In this document: positions 40,885 through 53,500 of the stretch, piece after piece
Numbering within the stretch: the first letter of the stretch is position 1
Layout: each line of letters starts with the position of its first letter
NCBI GenBank assembly: GCA_964034945.1
Contig: OZ035960.1
Coordinates: forward strand, 82,398,148 to 82,462,147
Direction: 5' to 3'
Origin: Chrysopilus asiliformis
Lineage: Eukaryota; Arthropoda; Insecta; Diptera; Rhagionidae
Length of the DNA: 64,000 bases
Notes under the pieces: model-generated
Told to the model about the DNA's origin: nothing
Seen by the model: the letters and a program-made list of their open reading frames with translations, nothing else
Database searches by the model: none
Made by a program: the position numbers and the translations under genes

Positions 40885-42000
40885 TTATGGACTCTTCCCG
40901 TTCTGTCCTTCGACTTTCATTTTTGTCCAGTTGCAGGTTCGCTTGCTTTTCTTCGTACAAACGACGCAATTCGTCTGCGAGGATGTCTATGGGAATCATG
41001 CCTGCGATCATACACACAGCTTGGTCTGACGTTGTTCAAAATGCACTGCATACTCGTAGCACACTCAAGCGATATACAGCTCTTAGTTCTTTTTGGATCA
41101 TCCTCGTACCGATCCATGGCCGAATTATACCAGGTCTGCTGGTTATTTTTTGACAGCCACCATTTTGCTTCGTCATCGGCAAGAAATTCTTTGTAATGTT
41201 GGTTGTGCGTACGGAGTTGTTTAGCTAGATGTTAGCTAGATTTGAGAATTAGGGAAAATTCCCATTGAGTCTTATAAGAATTTCTTGCCGATGACGTCAG
41301 AGCCAGAAGCAACTGAGCTGTCAAACAGACCTTGTATAATTCGGCCATGATACCGATCATAGCATTGGCCCATATTGATGCAGCGTACAAGATGATGGAG
41401 CTGACTACTTTAAAGACGAGTAGCCTTCTGCTATGTCGTGGACCTCCAATATTATGCATCATCCTTGCAAGAGCGTTGCTGCCAATTGATGCCTTTTCTA
41501 CTACGTATTTTAAGTGAGGTTTAAAATTGAGTTTACGATCAATCATAACCCCCAAGTATTTTATAGCGTCCTTGAACCTGATTATATGTTCTCCAACATT
41601 TACGTTTATCGATTCTCTTTTCCGACGTTTGCTGATCAGCACAGCTTCAGTGTTCTGTTCTGCTATTTCGAGTCCAGCGGTCTCAAGCCATTATATTATT
41701 GGAATCATCGTTTCATTAACATAGATCTCCAGTTCATCTATGTAGCGTGCTACTACAACAACTGCGATGTCGTCAGCGAAGCCTACGATATTAACTTCCC
41801 GGGTACATTAAGCTTTAATCACCCATTGTACATCATGTTCCACAATAAGGGTCCAAGAACAGAGCCCTGTGGAACTCCTGCTGTAACTTTGTATACCTTT
41901 GGGCCATCATCAGTGTCGTACAATAGGTATCTTTCCGTGAAGTAGCTTCCTACCATCCTCAGTAAGTAGTCGGGAATACTAAGTTCGTACCGCGAATTCT
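40885..42000 (-). pseudogene. R1-clade ORF2 fragment (subfamily C), copy 1
   Basis: A diverged, decayed relative of R1 copies 1-3 covering the RT part from near the PQGSVLGPLL region to the mid C-terminal connection. Recognisable pieces are MLISKRRKRESINVNVGE, IKYLGVMIDRKLNFKPHLK and IGGPRHSRRLL, then IVHTAW-region sequence. The 3' end is missing: it starts at TTATGGACTCTTCCCG next to GTC, with no poly(A). The 5' end stops at CGCGAATTCT. A 235-bp MITE interrupts it (41115-41349). The whole is repeated at 43066-44179. Confidence 0.87.
41115..41349. mobile_element. foldback MITE in the R1 fragment, copy 1
   Basis: The ends CATGGCCGAATTATACCAGG (left) and the inverse CATGGCCGAATTATACAAGG (right) match, with inner arms CGTCATCGGCAAGAAATTCT and its inverse. 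An 8-bp duplication TACCGATC flanks it (41107-41114 and 41351-41358), with one extra A at 41350. An 8- or 9-bp duplication would suit hAT, P or Mutator types. It was inserted before the 2181-bp duplication, because both copies carry it. Confidence 0.8.
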
Positions 42001-42213
42001 GCCAGTCTATCAGTCTGCCAGTCTATCAGCCTGTCAGCCTGTCAGCCTGTCAGTCTGTCAGCCTGTCAGCCTGTCAGTCTGTCAGTCTGTCAGTCTGTCA
42101 GCCTGTCAGCCTGTCAGTCTGTCAGTCTGTCAGTCTGTCAGTCTGTCAGCCTGTCAGCCTGTCAGCCTGTCAGCCTGTCAGCCTGTCAGCCTGTCAGCCT
42201 GTCAGCCTGTCAG
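42001..42213. repeat. GTCW array 5, CAGCCTGT/CAGTCTGT mixture
   Basis: It starts GCCAGTCTATCAGTCTGCCA and then mixes CAGCCTGT and CAGTCTGT. The C variant is restricted to this cluster. Confidence 0.95.
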
Positions 42214-42339
42214 TTATAAAATAACTTTGTATACCTTTGGGCCATCATCAGTGTCGTACAATAGGTATCTTTCCGTGAAGTAGCTTCCTACCATCCTCAG
42301 TAAGTAGTCGGGAATACTAAGTTCGTACCGCGAATTCTG
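42214..42339 (-). repeat. 126-bp R1 tip duplication, copy 1
   Basis: Repeats the 5'-most part of the subfamily C fragment (matching about 41885-42000, TAACTTTGTATACC through CGCGAATTCT), preceded by TTATAAAA. It is again followed by the GCCAGTCTATCAGTCTGCCA array start, so the R1 tip and array edge were duplicated together. Confidence 0.93.
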
Positions 42340-43065
42340 CCAGTCTATCAGTCTGCCAGTCTATCAGCCTGTCAGCCTGTCAGCCTGTCAGTCTGTCAGC
42401 CTGTCAGCCTGTCAGCCTGTCAGCCTGTCAGCCTGTCAGCCTGTCAGCCTGTCAGCCTGTCAGCCTGTCAGCCTGTCAGCCTGTCAGCCTGTCAGCCTGT
42501 CAGCCTGTCAGCCTGTCAGCCTGTCAGCCTGTCAGCCTGTCAGCCTGTCAGCCTGTCAGCCTGTCAGCCTGTCAGCCTGTCAGTCTGTCAGTCTGTCAGT
42601 CTGTCAGCCTGTCAGTCTGTCAGTCTGTCAGTCTGTCAGTCTGTCAGTCTGTCAGTCTGTCAGTCTGTCAGTCTGTCAGTCTGTCAGTCTGTCAGTCTGT
42701 CAGTCTGTCAGTCTGTCAGTCTGTCAGTCTGTCAGTCTGTCAGTCTATCAGTCTGTCAGTCTGTCAGTCTGTCAGTCTGTCAGTCTATCAGTCTGTCAGT
42801 CTGTCAGTCTGTCAGTCTGTCAGTCTGTCAGTCTGTCAGTCTGTCAGTCTGTCAGTCTGTCAGTCTGTCAGTCTGTCAGTCTGTCAGTCTGTCAGTCTGT
42901 CAGTCTGTCAGTCTGTCAGTCTGTCAGTCTGTCAGTCTGTCAGTCTGTCAGTCTGTCAGTCTGTCAGTCTGTCAGTCTGTCAGTCTGTCAGTCTGTCAGT
43001 CTGTCAGTCTGTCAGTCTGTCAGTCTGTCAGTCTGTCAGTCTGTCAGTCTGTCAGTCTGTCAGTC
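42340..43065. repeat. GTCW array 6, CAGCCTGT then CAGTCTGT
   Basis: A block of CAGCCTGT units (to about 42580) passes into CAGTCTGT with rare CAGTCTAT variants. It ends at GTC directly before the second R1 fragment. Confidence 0.97.
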
Positions 43066-44179
43066 TTATGGACTCTTCCCGTTCTGTCCTTCGACTTTCA
43101 TTTTTGTCCAGTTGCAGGTTCGCTTGCTTTTCTTCGTACAAACGACGCAATTCGTCTGCGAGGATGTCTATGGGAATCATGCCTACGATCATACACACAG
43201 CTTGGTCTGACGTTGTTCAAAATGCACTGCATACTCGTAGCACACTCAAGCGATATACAGCTCTTAGTTCTTTTTGGATCATCCTCGTACCGATCCATGG
43301 CCGAATTATACCAGGTCTGCTGGTTATTTTTTGACAGCCACCATTTTGCTTCGTCATCGGCAAGAAATTCTTTGTAATGTTGGTTGTGCGTACGGAGTTG
43401 TTTAGCTAGATGTTAGCTAGATTTGAGAATTAGGGAAAATTCCCATTGAGTCTTATAAGAATTTCTTGCCGATGACGTCAGAGCCAGAAGCAACTGAGCT
43501 GTCAAACAGACCTTGTATAATTCGGCCATGATACCGATCATAGCATTGGCCCATATTGATGCAGCGTACAAGATGATGGAGCTGACTACTTTAAAGACGA
43601 GTAGCCTTCTGCTATGTCGTGGACCTCCAATATTATGCATCATCCTTGCAAGAGCGTTGCTGCCAATTGATGCCTTTTCTACTACGTATTTTAAGTGAGG
43701 TAAAATTGAGTTTACGATCAATCATAACCCCCAAGTATTTTATAGCGTCCTTGAACCTGATTATATGTTCTCCAACATTTACGTTTATCGATTCTCTTTT
43801 CCGACGTTTGCTGATCAGCACAGCTTCAGTGTTCTGTTCTGCTATTTCGAGTCCAGCGGTCTCAAGCCATTATATTATTGGAATCATCGTTTCATTAACA
43901 TAGATCTCCAGTTCATCTATGTAGCGTGCTACTACAACAACTGCGATGTCGTCAGCGAAGCCTACGATATTAACTTCCCGGGTACATTAAGCTTTAATCA
44001 CCCATTGTACATCATGTTCCACAATAAGGGTCCAAGAACAGAGCCCTGTGGAACTCCTGCTGTAACTTTGTATACCTTTGGGCCATCATCAGTGTCGTAC
44101 AATAGGTATCTTTCCGTGAAGTAGCTTCCTACCATCCTCAGTAAGTAGTCGGGAATACTAAGTTCGTACCGCGAATTCT
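43066..44179 (-). pseudogene. R1-clade ORF2 fragment (subfamily C), copy 2
   Basis: Copy of 40885-42000 at an offset of 2181. I saw one substitution (CATGCCTACGATC for CATGCCTGCGATC) and a 2-nt deletion near 43700 (GAGGTAAAATTG for GAGGTTTAAAATTG) that shifts the frame. It has the same truncations at both ends and the same nested MITE. Confidence 0.9.
43296..43530. mobile_element. foldback MITE in the R1 fragment, copy 2
   Basis: Duplicate of 41115-41349 carried along with the R1 fragment. The same ends and duplication are visible. Confidence 0.8.
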
Positions 44180-44408
44180 GCCAGTCTATCAGTCTGCCAG
44201 TCTATCAGCCTGTCAGCCTGTCAGCCTGTCAGCCTGTCAGCCTGTCAGTCTGTCAGCCTGTCAGCCTGTCAGTCTGTCAGTCTGTCAGTCTGTCAGTCTG
44301 TCAGCCTGTCAGCCTGTCAGCCTGTCAGCCTGTCAGCCTGTCAGCCTGTCAGCCTGTCAGCCTGTCAGTCTGTCAGCCTGTCAGCCTGTCAGCCTGTCAG
44401 CCTGTCAG
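44180..44408. repeat. GTCW array 7, CAGCCTGT/CAGTCTGT mixture
   Basis: Same start and composition as 42001-42213, slightly longer. Confidence 0.95.
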
Positions 44409-44534
44409 TTATAAAATAACTTTGTATACCTTTGGGCCATCATCAGTGTCGTACAATAGGTATCTTTCCGTGAAGTAGCTTCCTACCATCCTCAGTAAGT
44501 AGTCGGGAATACTAAGTTCGTACCGCGAATTCTG
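44409..44534 (-). repeat. 126-bp R1 tip duplication, copy 2
   Basis: As far as I can read, identical to 42214-42339, again between two arrays. Confidence 0.93.
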
Positions 44535-47500
44535 CCAGTCTATCAGTCTGCCAGTCTATCAGCCTGTCAGCCTGTCAGCCTGTCAGTCTGTCAGCCTGTC
44601 AGCCTGTCAGCCTGTCAGCCTGTCAGTCTGTCAGTCTGTCAGTCTGTCAGTCTGTCAGTCTATCAGTCTATCAGTCTGTCAGTCTGTCAGTCTGTCAGTC
44701 TGTCAGTCTGTCAGTCTGTCAGTCTGTCAGTCTGTCAGCCTGTCAGCCTGTCAGCCTGTCAGCCTGTCAGCCTGTCAGCCTGTCAGCCTGTCAGCCTGTC
44801 AGCCTGTCAGCCTGTCAGCCTGTCAGTCTGTCAGTCTGTCAGTCTGTCAGTCTGTCAGTCTGTCAGTCTGTCAGTCTGTCAGTCTGTCAGTCTGTCAGTC
44901 TGTCAGTCTATCAGTCTATCAGTCTGTCAGTCTGTCAGTCTGTCAGTCTGTCAGTCTGTCAGTCTGTCAGTCTGTCAGTCTGTCAGTCTGTCAGTCTGTC
45001 AGTCTGTCAGTCTGTCAGTCTGTCAGTCTGTCAGTCTGTCAGTCTGTCAGTCTGTCAGTCTGTCAGTCTGTCAGTCTGTCAGTCTGTCAGTCTGTCAGTC
45101 TGTCAGTCTGTCAGTCTGTCAGTCTGTCAGTCTGTCAGTCTGTCAGTCGGTCAGTCGGTCAGTCGGTCAGTCGGTCAGTCGGTCAGTCTGTCAGTCTGTC
45201 AGTCTGTCAGTCTGTCAGTCTGTCAGTCTGTCAGTCTGTCAGTCTGTCAGTCTGTCAGTCTGTCAGTCTGTCAGTCTGTCAGTCTGTCAGTCTGTCAGTC
45301 TGTCAGTCTGTCAGTCTGTCAGTCTGTCAGTCTGTCAGTCTGTCAGTCTGTCAGTCTGTCAGTCTGTCAGTCTGTCAGTCTGTCAGTCTGTCAGTCTGTC
45401 AGTCTGTCAGTCTGTCAGTCTGTCAGTCTGTCAGTCTGTCAGTCTGTCAGTCTGTCAGTCTGTCAGTCTGTCAGTCTGTCAGTCTGTCAGTCTGTCAGTC
45501 TGTCAGTCTGTCAGTCTGTCAGTCTGTCAGTCTGTCAGTCTGTCAGTCTGTCAGTCTGTCAGTCTGTCAGTCTGTCAGTCTGTCAGTCTGTCAGTCTGTC
45601 AGTCTGTCAGTCTGTCAGTCTGTCAGTCTGTCAGTCTGTCAGTCTGTCAGTCTGTCAGTCTGTCAGTCTGTCAGTCTGTCAGTCTGTCAGTCTGTCAGTC
45701 TGTCAGTCTGTCAGTCTGTCAGTCTGTCAGTCTGTCAGTCTGTCAGTCTGTCAGTCTGTCAGTCTGTCAGTCTGTCAGTCTGTCAGTCTGTCAGTCTGTC
45801 AGTCTGTCAGTCTGTCAGTCTGTCAGTCTGTCAGTCTGTCAGTCTGTCAGTCTGTCAGTCTGTCAGTCTGTCAGTCTGTCAGTCTGTCAGTCTGTCAGTC
45901 TGTCAGTCTGTCAGTCTGTCAGTCTGTCAGTCTGTCAGTCTGTCAGTCTGTCAGTCTGTCAGTCTGTCAGTCTGTCAGTCTGTCAGTCTGTCAGTCTGTC
46001 AGTCTGTCAGTCTGTCAGTCTGTCAGTCTGTCAGTCTGTCAGTCTGTCAGTCTGTCAGTCTGTCAGTCTGTCAGTCTGTCAGTCTGTCAGTCTGTCAGTC
46101 TGTCAGTCTGTCAGTCTGTCAGTCTGTCAGTCTGTCAGTCTGTCAGTCTGTCAGTCTGTCAGTCTGTCAGTCTGTCAGTCTGTCAGTCTGTCAGTCTGTC
46201 AGTCTGTCAGTCTGTCAGTCTGTCAGTCTGTCAGTCTGTCAGTCTGTCAGTCTGTCAGTCTGTCAGTCTGTCAGTCTGTCAGTCTGTCAGTCTGTCAGTC
46301 TGTCAGTCTGTCAGTCTGTCAGTCTGTCAGTCTGTCAGTCTGTCAGTCTGTCAGTCTGTCAGTCTGTCAGTCTGTCAGTCTGTCAGTCTGTCAGTCTGTC
46401 AGTCTGTCAGTCTGTCAGTCTGTCAGTCTGTCAGTCTGTCAGTCTGTCAGTCTGTCAGTCTGTCAGTCTGTCAGTCTGTCAGTCTGTCAGTCTGTCAGTC
46501 TGTCAGTCTGTCAGTCTGTCAGTCTGTCAGTCTGTCAGTCTGTCAGTCTGTCAGTCTGTCAGTCTGTCAGTCTGTCAGTCTGTCAGTCTGTCAGTCTGTC
46601 AGTCTGTCAGTCTGTCAGTCTGTCAGTCTGTCAGTCTGTCAGTCTGTCAGTCTGTCAGTCTGTCAGTCTGTCAGTCTGTCAGTCTGTCAGTCTGTCAGTC
46701 TGTCAGTCTGTCAGTCTGTCAGTCTGTCAGTCTGTCAGTCTGTCAGTCTGTCAGTCTGTCAGTCTGTCAGTCTGTCAGTCTGTCAGTCTGTCAGTCTGTC
46801 AGTCTGTCAGTCTGTCAGTCTGTCAGTCTGTCAGTCTGTCAGTCTGTCAGTCTGTCAGTCTGTCAGTCTGTCAGTCTGTCAGTCTGTCAGTCTGTCAGTC
46901 TGTCAGTCTGTCAGTCTGTCAGTCTGTCAGTCTGTCAGTCTGTCAGTCTGTCAGTCTGTCAGTCTGTCAGTCTGTCAGTCTGTCAGTCTGTCAGTCTGTC
47001 AGTCTGTCAGTCTGTCAGTCTGTCAGTCTGTCAGTCTGTCAGTCTGTCAGTCTGTCAGTCTGTCAGTCTGTCAGTCTGTCAGTCTGTCAGTCTGTCAGTC
47101 TGTCAGTCTGTCAGTCTGTCAGTCTGTCAGTCTGTCAGTCTGTCAGTCTGTCAGTCTGTCAGTCTGTCAGTCTGTCAGTCTGTCAGTCTGTCAGTCTGTC
47201 AGTCTGTCAGTCTGTCAGTCTGTCAGTCTGTCAGTCTGTCAGTCTGTCAGTCTGTCAGTCTGTCAGTCTGTCAGTCTGTCAGTCTGTCAGTCTGTCAGTC
47301 TGTCAGTCTGTCAGTCTGTCAGTCTGTCAGTCTGTCAGTCTGTCAGTCTGTCAGTCTGTCAGTCTGTCAGTCTGTCAGTCTGTCAGTCTGTCAGTCTGTC
47401 AGTCTGTCAGTCTGTCAGTCTGTCAGTCTGTCAGTCTGTCAGTCTGTCAGTCTGTCAGTCTGTCAGTCTGTCAGTCTGTCAGTCTGTCAGTCTGTCAGTC

Positions 47501-50500
47501 TGTCAGTCTGTCAGTCTGTCAGTCTGTCAGTCTGTCAGTCTGTCAGTCTGTCAGTCTGTCAGTCTGTCAGTCTGTCAGTCTGTCAGTCTGTCAGTCTGTC
47601 AGTCTGTCAGTCTGTCAGTCTGTCAGTCTGTCAGTCTGTCAGTCTGTCAGTCTGTCAGTCTGTCAGTCTGTCAGTCTGTCAGTCTGTCAGTCTGTCAGTC
47701 TGTCAGTCTGTCAGTCTGTCAGTCTGTCAGTCTGTCAGTCTGTCAGTCTGTCAGTCTGTCAGTCTGTCAGTCTGTCAGTCTGTCAGTCTGTCAGTCTGTC
47801 AGTCTGTCAGTCTGTCAGTCTGTCAGTCTGTCAGTCTGTCAGTCTGTCAGTCTGTCAGTCTGTCAGTCTGTCAGTCTGTCAGTCTGTCAGTCTGTCAGTC
47901 TGTCAGTCTGTCAGTCTGTCAGTCTGTCAGTCTGTCAGTCTGTCAGTCTGTCAGTCTGTCAGTCTGTCAGTCTGTCAGTCTGTCAGTCTGTCAGTCTGTC
48001 AGTCTGTCAGTCTGTCAGTCTGTCAGTCTGTCAGTCTGTCAGTCTGTCAGTCTGTCAGTCTGTCAGTCTGTCAGTCTGTCAGTCTGTCAGTCTGTCAGTC
48101 TGTCAGTCTGTCAGTCTGTCAGTCTGTCAGTCTGTCAGTCTGTCAGTCTGTCAGTCTGTCAGTCTGTCAGTCTGTCAGTCTGTCAGTCTGTCAGTCTGTC
48201 AGTCTGTCAGTCTGTCAGTCTGTCAGTCTGTCAGTCTGTCAGTCTGTCAGTCTGTCAGTCTGTCAGTCTGTCAGTCTGTCAGTCTGTCAGTCTGTCAGTC
48301 TGTCAGTCTGTCAGTCTGTCAGTCTGTCAGTCTGTCAGTCTGTCAGTCTGTCAGTCTGTCAGTCTGTCAGTCTGTCAGTCTGTCAGTCTGTCAGTCTGTC
48401 AGTCTGTCAGTCTGTCAGTCTGTCAGTCTGTCAGTCTGTCAGTCTGTCAGTCTGTCAGTCTGTCAGTCTGTCAGTCTGTCAGTCTGTCAGTCTGTCAGTC
48501 TGTCAGTCTGTCAGTCTGTCAGTCTGTCAGTCTGTCAGTCTGTCAGTCTGTCAGTCTGTCAGTCTGTCAGTCTGTCAGTCTGTCAGTCTGTCAGTCTGTC
48601 AGTCTGTCAGTCTGTCAGTCTGTCAGTCTGTCAGTCTGTCAGTCTGTCAGTCTGTCAGTCTGTCAGTCTGTCAGTCTGTCAGTCTGTCAGTCTGTCAGTC
48701 TGTCAGTCTGTCAGTCTGTCAGTCTGTCAGTCTGTCAGTCTGTCAGTCTGTCAGTCTGTCAGTCTGTCAGTCTGTCAGTCTGTCAGTCTGTCAGTCTGTC
48801 AGTCTGTCAGTCTGTCAGTCTGTCAGTCTGTCAGTCTGTCAGTCTGTCAGTCTGTCAGTCTGTCAGTCTGTCAGTCTGTCAGTCTGTCAGTCTGTCAGTC
48901 TGTCAGTCTGTCAGTCTGTCAGTCTGTCAGTCTGTCAGTCTGTCAGTCTGTCAGTCTGTCAGTCTGTCAGTCTGTCAGTCTGTCAGTCTGTCAGTCTGTC
49001 AGTCTGTCAGTCTGTCAGTCTGTCAGTCTGTCAGTCTGTCAGTCTGTCAGTCTGTCAGTCTGTCAGTCTGTCAGTCTGTCAGTCTGTCAGTCTGTCAGTC
49101 TGTCAGTCTGTCAGTCTGTCAGTCTGTCAGTCTGTCAGTCTGTCAGTCTGTCAGTCTGTCAGTCTGTCAGTCTGTCAGTCTGTCAGTCTGTCAGTCTGTC
49201 AGTCTGTCAGTCTGTCAGTCTGTCAGTCTGTCAGTCTGTCAGTCTGTCAGTCTGTCAGTCTGTCAGTCTGTCAGTCTGTCAGTCTGTCAGTCTGTCAGTC
49301 TGTCAGTCTGTCAGTCTGTCAGTCTGTCAGTCTGTCAGTCTGTCAGTCTGTCAGTCTGTCAGTCTGTCAGTCTGTCAGTCTGTCAGTCTGTCAGTCTGTC
49401 AGTCTGTCAGTCTGTCAGTCTGTCAGTCTGTCAGTCTGTCAGTCTGTCAGTCTGTCAGTCTGTCAGTCTGTCAGTCTGTCAGTCTGTCAGTCTGTCAGTC
49501 TGTCAGTCTGTCAGTCTGTCAGTCTGTCAGTCTGTCAGTCTGTCAGTCTGTCAGTCTGTCAGTCTGTCAGTCTGTCAGTCTGTCAGTCTGTCAGTCTGTC
49601 AGTCTGTCAGTCTGTCAGTCTGTCAGTCTGTCAGTCTGTCAGTCTGTCAGTCTGTCAGTCTGTCAGTCTGTCAGTCTGTCAGTCTGTCAGTCTGTCAGTC
49701 TGTCAGTCTGTCAGTCTGTCAGTCTGTCAGTCTGTCAGTCTGTCAGTCTGTCAGTCTGTCAGTCTGTCAGTCTGTCAGTCTGTCAGTCTGTCAGTCTGTC
49801 AGTCTGTCAGTCTGTCAGTCTGTCAGTCTGTCAGTCTGTCAGTCTGTCAGTCTGTCAGTCTGTCAGTCTGTCAGTCTGTCAGTCTGTCAGTCTGTCAGTC
49901 TGTCAGTCTGTCAGTCTGTCAGTCTGTCAGTCTGTCAGTCTGTCAGTCTGTCAGTCTGTCAGTCTGTCAGTCTGTCAGTCTGTCAGTCTGTCAGTCTGTC
50001 AGTCTGTCAGTCTGTCAGTCTGTCAGTCTGTCAGTCTGTCAGTCTGTCAGTCTGTCAGTCTGTCAGTCTGTCAGTCTGTCAGTCTGTCAGTCTGTCAGTC
50101 TGTCAGTCTGTCAGTCTGTCAGTCTGTCAGTCTGTCAGTCTGTCAGTCTGTCAGTCTGTCAGTCTGTCAGTCTGTCAGTCTGTCAGTCTGTCAGTCTGTC
50201 AGTCTGTCAGTCTGTCAGTCTGTCAGTCTGTCAGTCTGTCAGTCTGTCAGTCTGTCAGTCTGTCAGTCTGTCAGTCTGTCAGTCTGTCAGTCTGTCAGTC
50301 TGTCAGTCTGTCAGTCTGTCAGTCTGTCAGTCTGTCAGTCTGTCAGTCTGTCAGTCTGTCAGTCTGTCAGTCTGTCAGTCTGTCAGTCTGTCAGTCTGTC
50401 AGTCTGTCAGTCTGTCAGTCTGTCAGTCTGTCAGTCTGTCAGTCTGTCAGTCTGTCAGTCTGTCAGTCTGTCAGTCTGTCAGTCTGTCAGTCTGTCAGTC

Positions 50501-53500
50501 TGTCAGTCTGTCAGTCTGTCAGTCTGTCAGTCTGTCAGTCTGTCAGTCTGTCAGTCTGTCAGTCTGTCAGTCTGTCAGTCTGTCAGTCTGTCAGTCTGTC
50601 AGTCTGTCAGTCTGTCAGTCTGTCAGTCTGTCAGTCTGTCAGTCTGTCAGTCTGTCAGTCTGTCAGTCTGTCAGTCTGTCAGTCTGTCAGTCTGTCAGTC
50701 TGTCAGTCTGTCAGTCTGTCAGTCTGTCAGTCTGTCAGTCTGTCAGTCTGTCAGTCTGTCAGTCTGTCAGTCTGTCAGTCTGTCAGTCTGTCAGTCTGTC
50801 AGTCTGTCAGTCTGTCAGTCTGTCAGTCTGTCAGTCTGTCAGTCTGTCAGTCTGTCAGTCTGTCAGTCTGTCAGTCTGTCAGTCTGTCAGTCTGTCAGTC
50901 TGTCAGTCTGTCAGTCTGTCAGTCTGTCAGTCTGTCAGTCTGTCAGTCTGTCAGTCTGTCAGTCTGTCAGTCTGTCAGTCTGTCAGTCTGTCAGTCTGTC
51001 AGTCTGTCAGTCTGTCAGTCTGTCAGTCTGTCAGTCTGTCAGTCTGTCAGTCTGTCAGTCTGTCAGTCTGTCAGTCTGTCAGTCTGTCAGTCTGTCAGTC
51101 TGTCAGTCTGTCAGTCTGTCAGTCTGTCAGTCTGTCAGTCTGTCAGTCTGTCAGTCTGTCAGTCTGTCAGTCTGTCAGTCTGTCAGTCTGTCAGTCTGTC
51201 AGTCTGTCAGTCTGTCAGTCTGTCAGTCTGTCAGTCTGTCAGTCTGTCAGTCTGTCAGTCTGTCAGTCTGTCAGTCTGTCAGTCTGTCAGTCTGTCAGTC
51301 TGTCAGTCTGTCAGTCTGTCAGTCTGTCAGTCTGTCAGTCTGTCAGTCTGTCAGTCTGTCAGTCTGTCAGTCTGTCAGTCTGTCAGTCTGTCAGTCTGTC
51401 AGTCTGTCAGTCTGTCAGTCTGTCAGTCTGTCAGTCTGTCAGTCTGTCAGTCTGTCAGTCTGTCAGTCTGTCAGTCTGTCAGTCTGTCAGTCTGTCAGTC
51501 TGTCAGTCTGTCAGTCTGTCAGTCTGTCAGTCTGTCAGTCTGTCAGTCTGTCAGTCTGTCAGTCTGTCAGTCTGTCAGTCTGTCAGTCTGTCAGTCTGTC
51601 AGTCTGTCAGTCTGTCAGTCTGTCAGTCTGTCAGTCTGTCAGTCTGTCAGTCTGTCAGTCTGTCAGTCTGTCAGTCTGTCAGTCTGTCAGTCTGTCAGTC
51701 TGTCAGTCTGTCAGTCTGTCAGTCTGTCAGTCTGTCAGTCTGTCAGTCTGTCAGTCTGTCAGTCTGTCAGTCTGTCAGTCTGTCAGTCTGTCAGTCTGTC
51801 AGTCTGTCAGTCTGTCAGTCTGTCAGTCTGTCAGTCTGTCAGTCTGTCAGTCTGTCAGTCTGTCAGTCTGTCAGTCTGTCAGTCTGTCAGTCTGTCAGTC
51901 TGTCAGTCTGTCAGTCTGTCAGTCTGTCAGTCTGTCAGTCTGTCAGTCTGTCAGTCTGTCAGTCTGTCAGTCTGTCAGTCTGTCAGTCTGTCAGTCTGTC
52001 AGTCTGTCAGTCTGTCAGTCTGTCAGTCTGTCAGTCTGTCAGTCTGTCAGTCTGTCAGTCTGTCAGTCTGTCAGTCTGTCAGTCTGTCAGTCTGTCAGTC
52101 TGTCAGTCTGTCAGTCTGTCAGTCTGTCAGTCTGTCAGTCTGTCAGTCTGTCAGTCTGTCAGTCTGTCAGTCTGTCAGTCTGTCAGTCTGTCAGTCTGTC
52201 AGTCTGTCAGTCTGTCAGTCTGTCAGTCTGTCAGTCTGTCAGTCTGTCAGTCTGTCAGTCTGTCAGTCTGTCAGTCTGTCAGTCTGTCAGTCTGTCAGTC
52301 TGTCAGTCTGTCAGTCTGTCAGTCTGTCAGTCTGTCAGTCTGTCAGTCTGTCAGTCTGTCAGTCTGTCAGTCTGTCAGTCTGTCAGTCTGTCAGTCTGTC
52401 AGTCTGTCAGTCTGTCAGTCTGTCAGTCTGTCAGTCTGTCAGTCTGTCAGTCTGTCAGTCTGTCAGTCTGTCAGTCTGTCAGTCTGTCAGTCTGTCAGTC
52501 TGTCAGTCTGTCAGTCTGTCAGTCTGTCAGTCTGTCAGTCTGTCAGTCTGTCAGTCTGTCAGTCTGTCAGTCTGTCAGTCTGTCAGTCTGTCAGTCTGTC
52601 AGTCTGTCAGTCTGTCAGTCTGTCAGTCTGTCAGTCTGTCAGTCTGTCAGTCTGTCAGTCTGTCAGTCTGTCAGTCTGTCAGTCTGTCAGTCTGTCAGTC
52701 TGTCAGTCTGTCAGTCTGTCAGTCTGTCAGTCTGTCAGTCTGTCAGTCTGTCAGTCTGTCAGTCTGTCAGTCTGTCAGTCTGTCAGTCTGTCAGTCTGTC
52801 AGTCTGTCAGTCTGTCAGTCTGTCAGTCTGTCAGTCTGTCAGTCTGTCAGTCTGTCAGTCTGTCAGTCTGTCAGTCTGTCAGTCTGTCAGTCTGTCAGTC
52901 TGTCAGTCTGTCAGTCTGTCAGTCTGTCAGTCTGTCAGTCTGTCAGTCTGTCAGTCTGTCAGTCTGTCAGTCTGTCAGTCTGTCAGTCTGTCAGTCTGTC
53001 AGTCTGTCAGTCTGTCAGTCTGTCAGTCTGTCAGTCTGTCAGTCTGTCAGTCTGTCAGTCTGTCAGTCTGTCAGTCTGTCAGTCTGTCAGTCTGTCAGTC
53101 TGTCAGTCTGTCAGTCTGTCAGTCTGTCAGTCTGTCAGTCTGTCAGTCTGTCAGTCTGTCAGTCTGTCAGTCTGTCAGTCTGTCAGTCTGTCAGTCTGTC
53201 AGTCTGTCAGTCTGTCAGTCTGTCAGTCTGTCAGTCTGTCAGTCTGTCAGTCTGTCAGTCTGTCAGTCTGTCAGTCTGTCAGTCTGTCAGTCTGTCAGTC
53301 TGTCAGTCTGTCAGTCTGTCAGTCTGTCAGTCTGTCAGTCTGTCAGTCTGTCAGTCTGTCAGTCTGTCAGTCTGTCAGTCTGTCAGTCTGTCAGTCTGTC
53401 AGTCTGTCAGTCTGTCAGTCTGTCAGTCTGTCAGTCTGTCAGTCTGTCAGTCTGTCAGTCTGTCAGTCTGTCAGTCTGTCAGTCTGTCAGTCTGTCAGTC

